64,000 nt of DNA from an uncultured Clostridia bacterium (lineage in GTDB: Bacteria > Bacillota > Clostridia > TANB77 > CAG-508), in assembly GCA_944391745.1 (NCBI GenBank), contig CALXUS010000005.1, positions 28,479 through 92,478 on the forward strand, read 5' to 3'. Positions 9,120 to 18,321 of this stretch are shown piece by piece. Position 1 is the stretch's first letter. Every line of letters begins with the position of its first letter. The notes under the pieces were generated by a model, which saw only the letters and a list, made by a program, of their open reading frames with translations, searched no databases and was not told the origin of the DNA. Position numbers and translations under genes: made by a program.

Positions 9120-9572
9120 ATGAAAAAAGATAATAATAAGGATAAAATTAAAAATATATTAAAAAAAGTTTTTACAAAAGAAATAATAATGTATTTAATA
9201 TTTGGCGTTCTAACTACAGTAGTTTCATTAGCAGTATATTATCTATTAATATTTACAATACTAAATCCAGAGAATGCTATTCAATTACAAATTGCTAATA
9301 TTTTGTCATGGGCAGCAGGTGTTGCTTTTGCTTATGTAACTAATAGAAAATATGTTTTTGAAAGTAAAGAAAAAAATAAAGTAAAGGAACTTGGAAAATT
9401 TGTTACTTCAAGATTGGCAACTTTATTTCTAGATATGATAATAATGTTCATAGGAGTAACATGGCTTAAAGGAAATGATAAAATAGTTAAATTAATTTCA
9501 CAAGTATTAGTTATAATAGGTAATTATGTATTTAGTAAAGTTTTTGTATTTAAAAAGAAAAAAGAAGAATAA
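9120..9572 (+). CDS. GtrA-like membrane protein
   Basis: A 150-residue protein with four predicted membrane helices (about residues 22-45, 55-75, 90-112, 122-142). The spacing of helices and the NILSWAAGVAFAYVTNRKYVF segment match the GtrA family, members of which are linked to transfer of lipid-linked sugars across the membrane during cell-surface polysaccharide synthesis. TAGGAG precedes the ATG. The dGTPase-like gene follows after 24 bases and may be cotranscribed. Substrate unknown. Confidence 0.88.
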   Translation: MKKDNNKDKIKNILKKVFTKEIIMYLIFGVLTTVVSLAVYYLLIFTILNPENAIQLQIANILSWAAGVAFAYVTNRKYVFESKEKNKVKELGKFVTSRLATLFLDMIIMFIGVTWLKGNDKIVKLISQVLVIIGNYVFSKVFVFKKKKEE

Positions 9573-9596
9573 ATTTTAAATAGAAAGGTTTATTAT

Positions 9597-10796
9597 ATGA
9601 AGAGTAATTTGTTTAAAGATGTTTCTGCAAATGAAAATAATCCTAAATGGAGTCAAATGATAAAACGAGAAAAGGAATTATATTCAAAAAAAGGAGATAT
9701 ACGTTCTTGTTTTGAAAGGGATTTTAATAGAATTCTACATACAAATGCGTATAATAGATTAAAACATAAAACTCAAGTATTTTATTCTCCTGAAAATGAT
9801 CATATTTGTACAAGAATAGAGCATGTAAATTATGTTGAATCAATAAGTTATACGATATCTAACTATTTAGGATTAAATAGTGAACTTACTAGGGCTATAG
9901 CTTGTGGACATGATGTTGGACATGGACCATTTGGACATAAAGGTGAAAAAATATTATCAGAGATATCTAAACGAGAATTAGGTAAAACATTTTGGCATGA
10001 ACAAAATGGATTACATATTGTTGATGATATAGAATTATTAGATGATTATGAAGGTAATAAACAAAATTTATGTTTAACTTATGCAGTAAGAGATGGAATA
10101 ATTTCACATTGTGGAGAAATAGATGAAAAAAGCTTGAAACCTAGAGAAGAAGCTATTGATTTAAATAATTATGAGAGACCTAATCAATATCCTCCATATA
10201 CTTGGGAAGGATGTATTGTTAAAATTTCAGACAAAATTTCTTATTTAGGAAGAGACATAGAAGATGCAATAGAAGAAAAATTCTTGGACGATGAAACGTT
10301 AAATGAATTACAAGAAATTACTAAGTCAAAAGATAAAACAAGTAATACTAGTTTAATTAATTCATTTGTAACAGATATTTGTGAAAATTCCTCTCCAGAA
10401 GTAGGGCTAAGATTATCTGATGAAATGCTGGAAAAAATGGATAAAATAAAAGCATTTAACTATAAATATATTTATGGTTCAAAAAGAATGAATCCTTCTA
10501 ATAAATATTTTGAATTGGTAATAAATCAAATTTTTGACATATTAAAGGAAAGTTATAAAGGTAAAGATACTCAAAATGAAATTTTAAAAAATTCAAAATA
10601 TTATCCTAATTTATTTAATAATTTTAGTAATTGGATTAATAAATATTGGAATATAGGAGATAGAAAAGGATTAAAAAACAAAATATTATTTGATCTAAAT
10701 AATGAGAAAGATTATGTTCAAGCGATAATTTATTATATATCAGGAATGACAGATAAATATGCTATTGATATATATAATGAAATAATACATTTCTAA
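9597..10796 (+). CDS. dgt: dGTPase-like HD-domain triphosphohydrolase
   Basis: A 399-residue HD-superfamily protein resembling deoxyguanosinetriphosphate triphosphohydrolase, which cuts dGTP to deoxyguanosine and triphosphate. The metal site is visible as RIEHVNYV, ACGHDVGHGPFGH (the HD pair) and SDKISYLGRD further on. NAYNRLKHKTQVF matches the conserved start of the family. A GAAAGG ribosome site precedes the ATG. A strong terminator follows. The family also includes dNTPases that help limit phage replication, but nothing around it suggests a defence role. Confidence 0.88.
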   Translation: MKSNLFKDVSANENNPKWSQMIKREKELYSKKGDIRSCFERDFNRILHTNAYNRLKHKTQVFYSPENDHICTRIEHVNYVESISYTISNYLGLNSELTRAIACGHDVGHGPFGHKGEKILSEISKRELGKTFWHEQNGLHIVDDIELLDDYEGNKQNLCLTYAVRDGIISHCGEIDEKSLKPREEAIDLNNYERPNQYPPYTWEGCIVKISDKISYLGRDIEDAIEEKFLDDETLNELQEITKSKDKTSNTSLINSFVTDICENSSPEVGLRLSDEMLEKMDKIKAFNYKYIYGSKRMNPSNKYFELVINQIFDILKESYKGKDTQNEILKNSKYYPNLFNNFSNWINKYWNIGDRKGLKNKILFDLNNEKDYVQAIIYYISGMTDKYAIDIYNEIIHF

Positions 10797-10830
10797 AAAA
10801 ATTGCAAACAATTTAGTTTGCAATTTTTTA
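10797..10830 (+). terminator. intrinsic terminator after dgt
   Basis: Stem AAAAATTGCAAAC / GTTTGCAATTTTT (to about 10828) with a six-base loop and a T run; starts right after the dgt stop. Confidence 0.8.
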
Positions 10831-10915
10831 TTTGTATAAAATAAAAATGTAATAAAAAGAAGAATAATGTAAAAAATATAATTAATTGATTAATAAAAAA
10901 TAAGAGGTAAATATA

Positions 10916-12362
10916 ATGAATAAGAAAATAATAGCAATTTTATTAATATTAATTATATTAATAGTAAATCTGATGTATGAATTTGATATCTCTATTACTA
11001 GTTTAAAATGCAATAGTGAATCTATTGTAGATAGAGATGAAGATAGTCAAAGACAAATAAAATATCAGAAGGCAACTATTTTTAAATACAATACTGAGAA
11101 ATTTAATGAATTAACGAAGAATTTAGAAGAAGGAACACAAGGGATTTATTTTAATAAAGGAGAATTAACTACTGAGATAAAAGGTGAAAAAATAGATAAT
11201 GCTGAATATAATATCTGGACTAAAGATTCTGAAAGTATATTGAATAAAGATAAGCCTTACGAGGGAATTGTAAAATCAGAATTAGATGAAAATAACAATA
11301 TACAATTCAATTACCCAGAAGCCGGAATTTTTAACCTTTCTACAACTGAAGGAAAAGAAATTTATACTGATGTTGGTTTACCTTTCGAATATTTAGGTAA
11401 TGATAGATATATGATGGATAGCGATATAGAAGATATTCATTTTGAAGGAGGTATTCCACAAAGTAATGTGAATATGATAACCAATATTCCTAAAAATTCT
11501 TATATTGGATTAGATGATAATGAATATCAGGGATTTTTTCCATTTAATTCATCAAGCGGAGAAGATGCCATTTATCATTTTGGAATAAGAAGTGATATAA
11601 ATTTTTTTATGACTAGTGATGGTAAAACCCAAGGTCCAAATAGTGAAGATATAGTATTTGAGTTTTCAGGAGATGATGACCTTTGGATTTTTATAGATGG
11701 AAAATTAGTAATAGATTTAGGTGGAATTCATGATCCTATATCAGCTGAAATTAATTTTGCTACAAAGAAAGTAAATGTTTATTTGGGATTGAAATCTGAT
11801 GGAGCACAAATAAGTAAGCAGAGTAATCTTAATGAAATATTAGGTGGAGATTTAGGTAATGATGTAAATATTAATCACACACTAAGTATATTTTATTTGG
11901 AAAGAGGAGCAGGAGGGTCAAATTGTAAAATAGAATATAATTTGCCAGAGGAAGTTAAAACAAAAAAGTTTAATATTTTTACGAGTGTAGATGGCGCAGG
12001 AGGTACAATAAGTGGGCAAGATGAAAATCCTTATGAAGTAGTTGCGTATGGAGAAAATAGTGTAAAACCAATAATAATTATACCAAAAGAACGGCTTTAA
12101 AATTAATAATATACTTGTGAATAATAATAATATAGAGTTTGAAGCGGATGAAGAAGGAAGGTATACTTTACCAAGCTTTGAAAATGTGATTGAAGATAAA
12201 TTTGTTGTTGTTAAATTTTCTGAAAAAGATGTAACAGAATATGATAATACAGTTTCTGATACAATATTACCTCAAACAGGTGAGAGTAAATTAACAATAA
12301 TAATAATTATTATAGGAAGTTTAATTGGATATATAGTGTATAGAAAATATAAGAATAAATAA
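10916..12362 (+). pseudogene. LPXTG-anchored fibro-slime-domain surface protein, frameshifted
   Basis: A secreted, wall-anchored protein interrupted by a single-base frameshift. The first frame (10916-12100) has an N-terminal signal helix, then a fibro-slime/PA14-like domain (FSGDDDLWIFIDGKLVI, DLGGIHDPIS, HTLSIFYLERG), then a repeat start (SVDGAGGTISG). It stops at 12100. The next frame from about 12093 continues with INNILVNNNNIEF, matching the corresponding part of the intact paralogue at 12534, and ends with the sorting signal LPQTGE, a hydrophobic helix and a basic tail (to 12362). Deleting one C at 12092 (GAAcGGC to GAAGGC) restores a single protein of about 480 residues. The fibro-slime domain is thought to bind carbohydrate or other ligands; its exact role here is unknown. 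Confidence 0.8.
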
Positions 12363-12533
12363 TGTTACAAAAATGACAAAAAAATAAAATATATGTAATA
12401 TAAAATCGAAAAATAGCCATTTAAAGGAATTAGAAAAAGTATTCTTTTGTGAGTATTGTCATTTTTAGATTGATTAAATAGAGAGAAAATGATAGGTTAT
12501 AATTGTATTATAGTATATAAGGAGTGATAAAAA

Positions 12534-14387
12534 ATGAAAGGGAATAAGAAACTTTTGATCATAATATTATTAGTAGCCTTATTGTTTACTTTTTTGGCTA
12601 GTACATTTATGAATATATCAGAAATTAAAGTTATAAGCAAAAAGAGAAATAGTGATATTACTGCTGATGAAGAAGAGATAAAATATCAACCAGCAACAAT
12701 ATTTAAGTACGATACTAATACATTTAATAGTTTGACATATTCTCTAGAGGATGAAAATCATTATAATCAAGGAATATATTTTAATGATGGAAAAAATACT
12801 GTTATAAATGGGATGGTCATAAATAATAAAGGGTATAATTTATGGACTAAAAGATCTGAAGGAATAGAAAATTCAAATATGCCATATCCAAATATAGCGG
12901 CAGAAAATTTAGATGCAAATGGAAATATAGTATTTAATTATCCACAAGCAGGAATTTTTGATGAATCAACTAATAATGGAAAAGAAGTATATACAAATGT
13001 AGGTATTCCTTTTACTAATTTAGGTAATGGTACATATAGAATGGATAGTAATGTTGAGGATATAAACTTTCCTGATGGTATAGCTCAAAGTAATGTTAAC
13101 ATGGTGAGAAATTTAAATAAAAATACTTATTATAGAAATTCAAAAGAATGGCAAGGATTCTTCCCATTTAACTCAGTTGATGGAGAAAATGCTATATATC
13201 ATTTTGGATTGAAAACTGATATAAACTTTTATATGACTAGAGATGGATTAACTCAAGGAGAAAATAAAGAAGATATTATATTTGAGTTTTCTGGAGATGA
13301 TGATCTTTGGGTATATATAGATGGAAAATTAGTTATTGATTTGGGCGGTATACATGATCCAATATCAGCTGAAATAAATTTTGCAACTAAAGAAGTTAAT
13401 ACATACTTAGGATTAAAAGCAGAAGGAGCATCTATAAATAAAACCGAAAATTTAACAGACATTTTAGGAAAAGATTTATCTGAAAATGTAACTGAGAAAC
13501 ATACATTAAGTATATTTTATTTAGAGCGTGGACAAGGTGGCTCAAATTGTACTATACAATATAATATGCCACAAGTTATAACAACATCAAATTTGACAGT
13601 GCACCATTATTTGGAGAATACTGAAGAATCAATAGCTCCTGATGAAGAATATGAAGTTGCAATAGGCGAATCTTATTCAACAGAGCCAGTTTCAGATGAT
13701 AAATATGAATTAGTATATACACCAGAAAATGCAGAGGGCATAGCAGATACTGCAGAAGTGATAGTAACTTATTATTATAAAGTAAGAAGTTTTGATATAA
13801 TTACAAGTGTTGATGGAACTGGTGGAACAATATCTGGTGCAGGAGAAACACCTTATGAAGAAGTAGAATATGGAGAAAACTCTACAAAACCAATTGTAAT
13901 AACACCAGATGAAGGATATGTAGTTGATACTATAACTGTAAATGGTAATAGTATAGATTTTAAACCTAATGATGATAAAACAGTTACTTTAGACAGTTTT
14001 GAAAATATGACAGAAGACAAATATATTGTTGTAAAGTTTGCAGAAAACAATGGAAAAATCACAGTAAATTATGTAGATAAAGAAACTGGTTTAATATTAG
14101 ATTCTGAAACAATAACTGGAAGTTACGGAGATAAATATACTACTTCTCCAAAGAAAATAAAAGGATATGAATTAATTGAGGAAGAATTACCAAATAATGC
14201 TGAAGGAAAAATTGGAACAGAAAATATTACAATTACATATTATTATAGACAATTAGAAGATTCTACTGTTGCAGATGACGATATACCTTTTACGGGTGAA
14301 ACTGGTATGATAATTGCGGGCATAGCAATCATAACAATATTAATAATAGGAATTTTATTCTATAGAAAAGATAAAGATATAGATTAA
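12534..14387 (+). CDS. fibro-slime-domain surface protein with MucBP-like repeats and sortase-type anchor
   Basis: A 617-residue secreted protein paralogous to its upstream neighbour. Order: signal helix (about residues 5-25); fibro-slime domain (about 50-350, with FSGDDDLWVYIDGKLVI, GGIHDPISAEIN, FYLERGQGG); a MucBP-like repeat (LTVHHYLENTEE ... VTYYYK); a Gly-rich bacterial repeat (ITSVDGTGGTISG); a second MucBP-like repeat (ITVNYVDKETG ... ITYYYR); then IPFTGE, a hydrophobic helix and a basic end. The anchor deviates from LPXTG in its first residue. The likely sortase is at 29474. AAGGAG precedes the ATG. A role in adhesion to glycans or mucin is a family-based inference. Confidence 0.88.
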   Translation: MKGNKKLLIIILLVALLFTFLASTFMNISEIKVISKKRNSDITADEEEIKYQPATIFKYDTNTFNSLTYSLEDENHYNQGIYFNDGKNTVINGMVINNKGYNLWTKRSEGIENSNMPYPNIAAENLDANGNIVFNYPQAGIFDESTNNGKEVYTNVGIPFTNLGNGTYRMDSNVEDINFPDGIAQSNVNMVRNLNKNTYYRNSKEWQGFFPFNSVDGENAIYHFGLKTDINFYMTRDGLTQGENKEDIIFEFSGDDDLWVYIDGKLVIDLGGIHDPISAEINFATKEVNTYLGLKAEGASINKTENLTDILGKDLSENVTEKHTLSIFYLERGQGGSNCTIQYNMPQVITTSNLTVHHYLENTEESIAPDEEYEVAIGESYSTEPVSDDKYELVYTPENAEGIADTAEVIVTYYYKVRSFDIITSVDGTGGTISGAGETPYEEVEYGENSTKPIVITPDEGYVVDTITVNGNSIDFKPNDDKTVTLDSFENMTEDKYIVVKFAENNGKITVNYVDKETGLILDSETITGSYGDKYTTSPKKIKGYELIEEELPNNAEGKIGTENITITYYYRQLEDSTVADDDIPFTGETGMIIAGIAIITILIIGILFYRKDKDID

Positions 14388-14391
14388 AAAT

Positions 14392-14434
14392 AAAAAATAG
14401 ATAAAGAGCCATAAAGCTCTTTATCTATTTTTTT
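14392..14434. terminator. bidirectional terminator between surface protein gene and ssrA
   Basis: Long hairpin: AAAAAATAGATAAAGAGC (14392-14409) with GCTCTTTATCTATTTTTT (from 14416) and a six-base loop. T runs on both strands, so it serves both the upstream gene and the minus-strand tmRNA. Confidence 0.85.
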
Positions 14435-14794
14435 GGTGGAGGTGGCGAGAGTCGAACTCGCGTCCAATTACTCTTCCATATTCATTTCTCCGAGTGCAGT
14501 TTGTTTTTTTATTTTCGGAATAAAATAGTAAACAAACAAGACATTTTATTCTTATCCATTTAAAATACCCTTTACTTAAGTGGAATAAGCAAATTTGTTT
14601 CCTACTTTAAGTCAACGCCTTATATAAAGCAGTAGGCTCTAAATATAAGACGACGCTGCAATTAAGCAGCAGCGTAAGCTAATTCTTTTCTGTTAGCTTT
14701 TATATTTAATTTGCTTGATTTTAAGTGGCCAAAGCAACCATCCACTACTCGCTATAAATATTTCTAAATAACTGTCGAAACCATTTACACCCCC
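14434..14794 (-). ncRNA. ssrA: transfer-messenger RNA (tmRNA)
   Basis: Ribosome-rescue RNA of about 361 bases on the minus strand. The 5' end GGGGGTGTAAATGG plus TTTCGACAG is the conserved tmRNA start. The 3' end has the T arm (GAGTTCGACTC) and CCACCTCCACCA, with a seven-pair acceptor helix including one G-U. The tag frame reads ANRKELAYAAA then TAA (14697 down to 14662), ending in small residues as proteolysis tags do; the resume codon is inferred from the frame and length. It acts with SmpB, which is not in the window. Terminates at the shared hairpin at 14392. Confidence 0.95.
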
Positions 14795-14941
14795 ATAAAG
14801 ATGTAAAAACTCATATAATTATTATACTATATTATATGCTAAATAGCAAATAAAATTACATAAAATTATGGTAAACTAAATGATAATATGCTATAATAAT
14901 TGTGAAAAAATTCGGAAAATTACGTGTTATGGAGAAATTTT

Positions 14942-15982
14942 ATGAGAAAAAAAGTATTATTAGGAATGAGTGGAGGAGTGGATAGTTCTGTTTCAGCAAT
15001 TTTATTAAAGGAACAAGGATATGATGTAACAGGTGTAACCTTTAAACTTTGGGGGAATGATTCAAAAAATGAAACAGATGCAGAAAAAGTTTGCAATAAA
15101 TTGAAAATTTCACATTTAACAGTGGATTTAAAAGAACAATTTGCTAAGAATGTTATCGAAAATTTTGTAAGTAATTATAGAAATTTATATACACCTAATC
15201 CATGTATAGAATGTAACAGATTTATTAAATTTGGTGCTATGTATAATAAAGCAAAAGAAATGGGAATTGATTTTATTGCAACAGGTCATTATGCAAAAAT
15301 AGAATATGATGATAAGTATAAAAGAATGGTTTTAAAGAAGTCTAATTCTACAAAAAAAGATCAGAGTTATGTATTATATAATATACCAAAAGAATTATTA
15401 AATCACATAGTTTTTCCTTTAGGAATTTTTGAGAATAAGGATGAAATTAGAAAAATTGCAATGGAAAATGGATTAGAAGTAGCTACTAAACCTGATAGTG
15501 AAGATATATGTTTTATTCCAAATGGAAATTATAAAGAATTTTTAGAGAAATATGCTGGTTTTAAAAGCACAGATGGTAATATTGTAAATAAAGATGGAAA
15601 AATATTAGGGAAACATACTGGACTATATAAATATACAATAGGACAAAGAAAAGGGTTAGGAATTTCTAATCCAGTACCTTTATTTGTTATAGGATTTAAT
15701 AAGAAAAGTAATGAGTTAATAGTAGGAGAAGAAAAGGAGCTTTATAAAAGTGAATTAATTGCTACAGATGTTAATTGGCTATTAAATATAGAAGATGGAA
15801 TGCAAGTAAGAGCCAAAATAAGATATGCTACAAAAGAGCAAAAAGCAAAAATTACAAAGATTGGAAACGATGAAGTAAAAGTTGTTTTTGACGAAGAACA
15901 AAGGGCTATTACACCAGGACAGTCTGTAGTATTTTATGATGATGATGTAGTTATTGGTGGTGGAAAAATAAGATATGAATAA
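14942..15982 (+). CDS. mnmA: tRNA 2-thiouridylase MnmA
   Basis: tRNA-specific 2-thiouridylase, 346 residues, which adds sulfur to the wobble uridine of Lys, Glu and Gln tRNAs. The ATP-binding PP-loop GMSGGVDSS is at residues 8-16. The catalytic cysteines are in NPCIECNRF (about residue 100) and SEDICFIPNG (about 198); YTIGQRKGLG is the conserved tRNA-binding segment. ATG 14942 has GGAG eight bases upstream; an in-frame GTG at 14924 lies before that site and is rejected. The preceding 140 bases are the promoter region shared with divergent ssrA. Confidence 0.95.
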   Translation: MRKKVLLGMSGGVDSSVSAILLKEQGYDVTGVTFKLWGNDSKNETDAEKVCNKLKISHLTVDLKEQFAKNVIENFVSNYRNLYTPNPCIECNRFIKFGAMYNKAKEMGIDFIATGHYAKIEYDDKYKRMVLKKSNSTKKDQSYVLYNIPKELLNHIVFPLGIFENKDEIRKIAMENGLEVATKPDSEDICFIPNGNYKEFLEKYAGFKSTDGNIVNKDGKILGKHTGLYKYTIGQRKGLGISNPVPLFVIGFNKKSNELIVGEEKELYKSELIATDVNWLLNIEDGMQVRAKIRYATKEQKAKITKIGNDEVKVVFDEEQRAITPGQSVVFYDDDVVIGGGKIRYE

Positions 15983-16075
15983 TTATAAAAAAATATACGT
16001 TTAGTGTTGAATTTTAATCAATTTAGGATTAAACTAGATATATAAAAATTTAGTTAGATTAAGAAGGGAAAGATT

Positions 16076-16423
16076 ATGGCAAAAAAAAATAAAGCAAAAA
16101 AGAAAAATAATAAAAAAAGAGTATCTAATGCAAAAGTAAATGAAAGTTTAAACAAAGTGGAAAATAATGTTGAAGAAGTAGTAGAAGATAAAAAAGTAGA
16201 TATAGAAGAAAACACAGAAGTAGAAGAAAAACAAGAAGAAAATGACATAAAAGAAAAAGCTAAAAAGAATAAAAAAGCGAAAAAGAAAAAAGTAGCAAAA
16301 ACTCATAAGAAAATAGACATAAAAAAAGGTATTGGAAAATTAGCTGCATTGATTGTTGTAATTTGTATGTTATTTGCTTCATCAGCCACATTAATATTTT
16401 ATTTAATTTGGTATTTAAACTAG
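16076..16423 (+). CDS. Lys/Glu-rich protein with one C-terminal membrane helix
   Basis: A 115-residue protein I do not recognise. Residues 1-80 are almost entirely charged (long runs of Lys and Glu, likely disordered), then a basic patch and one hydrophobic helix at about 90-112 (AALIVVICMLFASSATLIF). GAAGGGA precedes the ATG. It ends about 30 bases upstream of cdaA and is probably cotranscribed with it. Topology would place the charged part in the cytoplasm. SecE-like proteins share this shape, but I see no SecE signature. Confidence 0.6.
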   Translation: MAKKNKAKKKNNKKRVSNAKVNESLNKVENNVEEVVEDKKVDIEENTEVEEKQEENDIKEKAKKNKKAKKKKVAKTHKKIDIKKGIGKLAALIVVICMLFASSATLIFYLIWYLN

Positions 16424-16437
16424 AAAAGAAAGGAGAA

Positions 16438-16488
16438 ATGGTAATTACCATTAGTGAAAGTGATGTTCGAGAATTTATCTGGTTTTAA
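16438..16488 (+). CDS. possible 16-codon leader ORF overlapping the cdaA start
   Basis: ATG at 16438 sits close behind an AAAGGAG and reads MVITISESDVREFIWF then TAA, overlapping the first codons of cdaA in another frame. The only good ribosome site in this junction belongs to this ORF, while cdaA has none at normal distance. It may couple translation to cdaA. The ribosome site is only two to three bases from the ATG, which is tighter than ideal, so this is tentative. Confidence 0.3.
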   Translation: MVITISESDVREFIWF

Positions 16489-17371
16489 TTTTGCTAATTA
16501 TATTAGTGAATTGCAGTCTCATCCTTGGCAAATAGTTACATTTATATTAGATATAACAATTGTAGTATTTTTATTGATATATTTTATTAAAGTAGCTAAA
16601 AAGTCAAGAGTATGGCAATTAATAAAAGGAATTGTACTACTAGTTATAATTACAGTATTAAGTAATTTGCTTGATTTAAAAATATTATATTTTATATTAA
16701 CTTCATTTATGAATTATGGAGTGATTGCTTTACTTATTATATTTCAGCCTGAGCTACGTAGAGCTATTGAACAATTAGGTTCAAGCACATTCTCAAAGTT
16801 ATTTGGAATAGATAAGAGTTTAAGAGACAAAACTAAAGAAGACATTTACAAGGTAGTTATTGCAGTTGAAGAAATGGCTAAATCAAAAACAGGTGCTTTA
16901 ATTGTATTTGAAAGAGACATTAAAATACAAGATATAATAGAAACAGGTATAAAAATAGATGCTGAAATTTCACCACAAGTATTAGTTAATATATTTGTAC
17001 CTAAAACACCTTTACATGATGGAGCCGCAATAATTAGTAATAATAAAATAACTGCAGCAGCTTGTATATTGCCATTAGCTGATGATAAAGATATTGCAAA
17101 AGAATTGGGAACTAGACATAGGGCTGCTATTGGTATTTCAAAGGAGTCTGATAGTATAGCAGTTGTTGTCTCTGAAGAAACAGGAAAAGTGTCAATTGCA
17201 AAAGATGGAACTTTGATTGCAGATGTAAAAGAAGACGCTTTAAAAAGAATATTGATTAAAAATTTAGTAACTGCTAGGTTTGGTTCAGATAAAAAAGTTA
17301 GTAAAATAAACAAAATGAAAGAAAATTGGAATAATAGAAAAACAAAAAATAAAAAAATAGAAAGTAAATAA
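16463..17371 (+). CDS. cdaA: diadenylate cyclase CdaA
   Basis: Membrane-bound diadenylate cyclase, about 302 residues, making the second messenger c-di-AMP from two ATP. Three N-terminal helices span about residues 20-95, followed by the DAC domain with FQPELRRAIEQLG, LHDGAAII and GTRHRAAIG, the DGA and RHR motifs that bind ATP. In many Firmicutes cdaA is followed by ybbR (cdaR) and glmM; neither is here. The start is uncertain: GTG 16454, GTG 16460 and ATG 16463 are possible, and an upstream stop excludes anything earlier than 16445. A basic tail follows the DAC domain. Confidence 0.93.
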   Translation: MFENLSGFNFANYISELQSHPWQIVTFILDITIVVFLLIYFIKVAKKSRVWQLIKGIVLLVIITVLSNLLDLKILYFILTSFMNYGVIALLIIFQPELRRAIEQLGSSTFSKLFGIDKSLRDKTKEDIYKVVIAVEEMAKSKTGALIVFERDIKIQDIIETGIKIDAEISPQVLVNIFVPKTPLHDGAAIISNNKITAAACILPLADDKDIAKELGTRHRAAIGISKESDSIAVVVSEETGKVSIAKDGTLIADVKEDALKRILIKNLVTARFGSDKKVSKINKMKENWNNRKTKNKKIESK

Positions 17372-17380
17372 TTAAGCATG

Positions 17381-17409
17381 ACAGGGTGTCTATAAAGAAG
17401 ATACCCTGT
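17381..17409 (+). terminator. hairpin after cdaA
   Basis: ACAGGGTGTCT (17381-17391) pairs with AGATACCCTGT (17399-17409), one G-T pair. No strong T run follows, so termination is only probable. Confidence 0.45.
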
Positions 17410-17481
17410 TAGTTAATTATAATAAATTAATAATATTATTAATTTTTAATTATAAAACTGAATAAGAAGGGAAGTAGTAAA

Positions 17482-18258
17482 TTGAAAAATATTAAATTAA
17501 CTATAGAATATGACGGAAAAGAGTTTGGCGGATGGCAAAAGCAACCAGCTAAACTTAATATACAAGGAGAAATAGAAAGAGCAATAGAGGAAGTTACGGG
17601 AGAGAAAGTTGATTTAATTGCATCTGGAAGAACTGATGCAGGTGTTCATGCCTTAGGTCAAGTTGCTAATTTTAAATTAGAAAAGGAATTCCCAATAGAC
17701 AAAATTCCTTATGCATTAAATTCAAAATTAAAAAAATCTATAAGAATTAAATCAGCCGAAGAAGTTCCAGAAAAGTTTCATAGTAGATATACTTGTAAAA
17801 AGAAGACTTATAAATATGTTATAAATAATTCAGTTCAAGGAACGGCAATTTTTAGAAATTTACAATATCATTTTCCAGAGAAACTTGACGAAGTAAAAAT
17901 GAATGAAGCAGCAAAATATTTAATTGGTGAACATGATTTCAAATCTTTTAAAGCCAGTGGCACAAGTAGTAAAAGTAGTGTTAGAACAATATATGATGCC
18001 AAAGTTACAAGAAGTGGAGAAATTGTTACTATAGAATTAACTGGAAATGGATTTTTATATAATATGGTTAGAATTATTGCTGGAACTTTAGTTGATGTTG
18101 GAACATATAAAATTGAACCTAAAGATGTAAAAACTATTTTAGAAGCAAAGGATAGATTAAAAGCTGGAAAAACATTACCACCTACAGGTCTTTATTTAGT
18201 TAGTGTAGAATACGAGGATGTTTTTGGGGACACATTCCAAAAACATCCACAAAAATAG
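17482..18258 (+). CDS. truA: tRNA pseudouridine(38-40) synthase TruA
   Basis: TruA, 258 residues, isomerises uridines 38-40 in the anticodon arm of tRNAs. The catalytic aspartate is in GRTDAGVHALGQV (about residue 55), and NGFLYNMVRIIAGTL and PPTGLYLVSVEY are typical of the C-terminal half. The start is a TTG preceded by GAAGGGAAG; no ATG with a ribosome site is available. A short tail of about 15 residues after LVSVEY is longer than usual and is uninformative. Confidence 0.95.
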   Translation: MKNIKLTIEYDGKEFGGWQKQPAKLNIQGEIERAIEEVTGEKVDLIASGRTDAGVHALGQVANFKLEKEFPIDKIPYALNSKLKKSIRIKSAEEVPEKFHSRYTCKKKTYKYVINNSVQGTAIFRNLQYHFPEKLDEVKMNEAAKYLIGEHDFKSFKASGTSSKSSVRTIYDAKVTRSGEIVTIELTGNGFLYNMVRIIAGTLVDVGTYKIEPKDVKTILEAKDRLKAGKTLPPTGLYLVSVEYEDVFGDTFQKHPQK

Positions 18259-18321
18259 AAGATATAAATTAAGTGAGTGTCAAAAAATGCTTTAGTAACA
18301 TAAAATATACAAGGGGATAAT

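Noticed and set aside
9597..10796. dGTPase as part of an anti-phage system
   Set aside because: Neighbours are a GtrA-like protein and surface proteins; nothing else defence-related is present, so a housekeeping role is simpler.
16846..17379. 177-residue minus-strand frame
   Set aside because: Antisense shadow of cdaA, a product of its codon bias.
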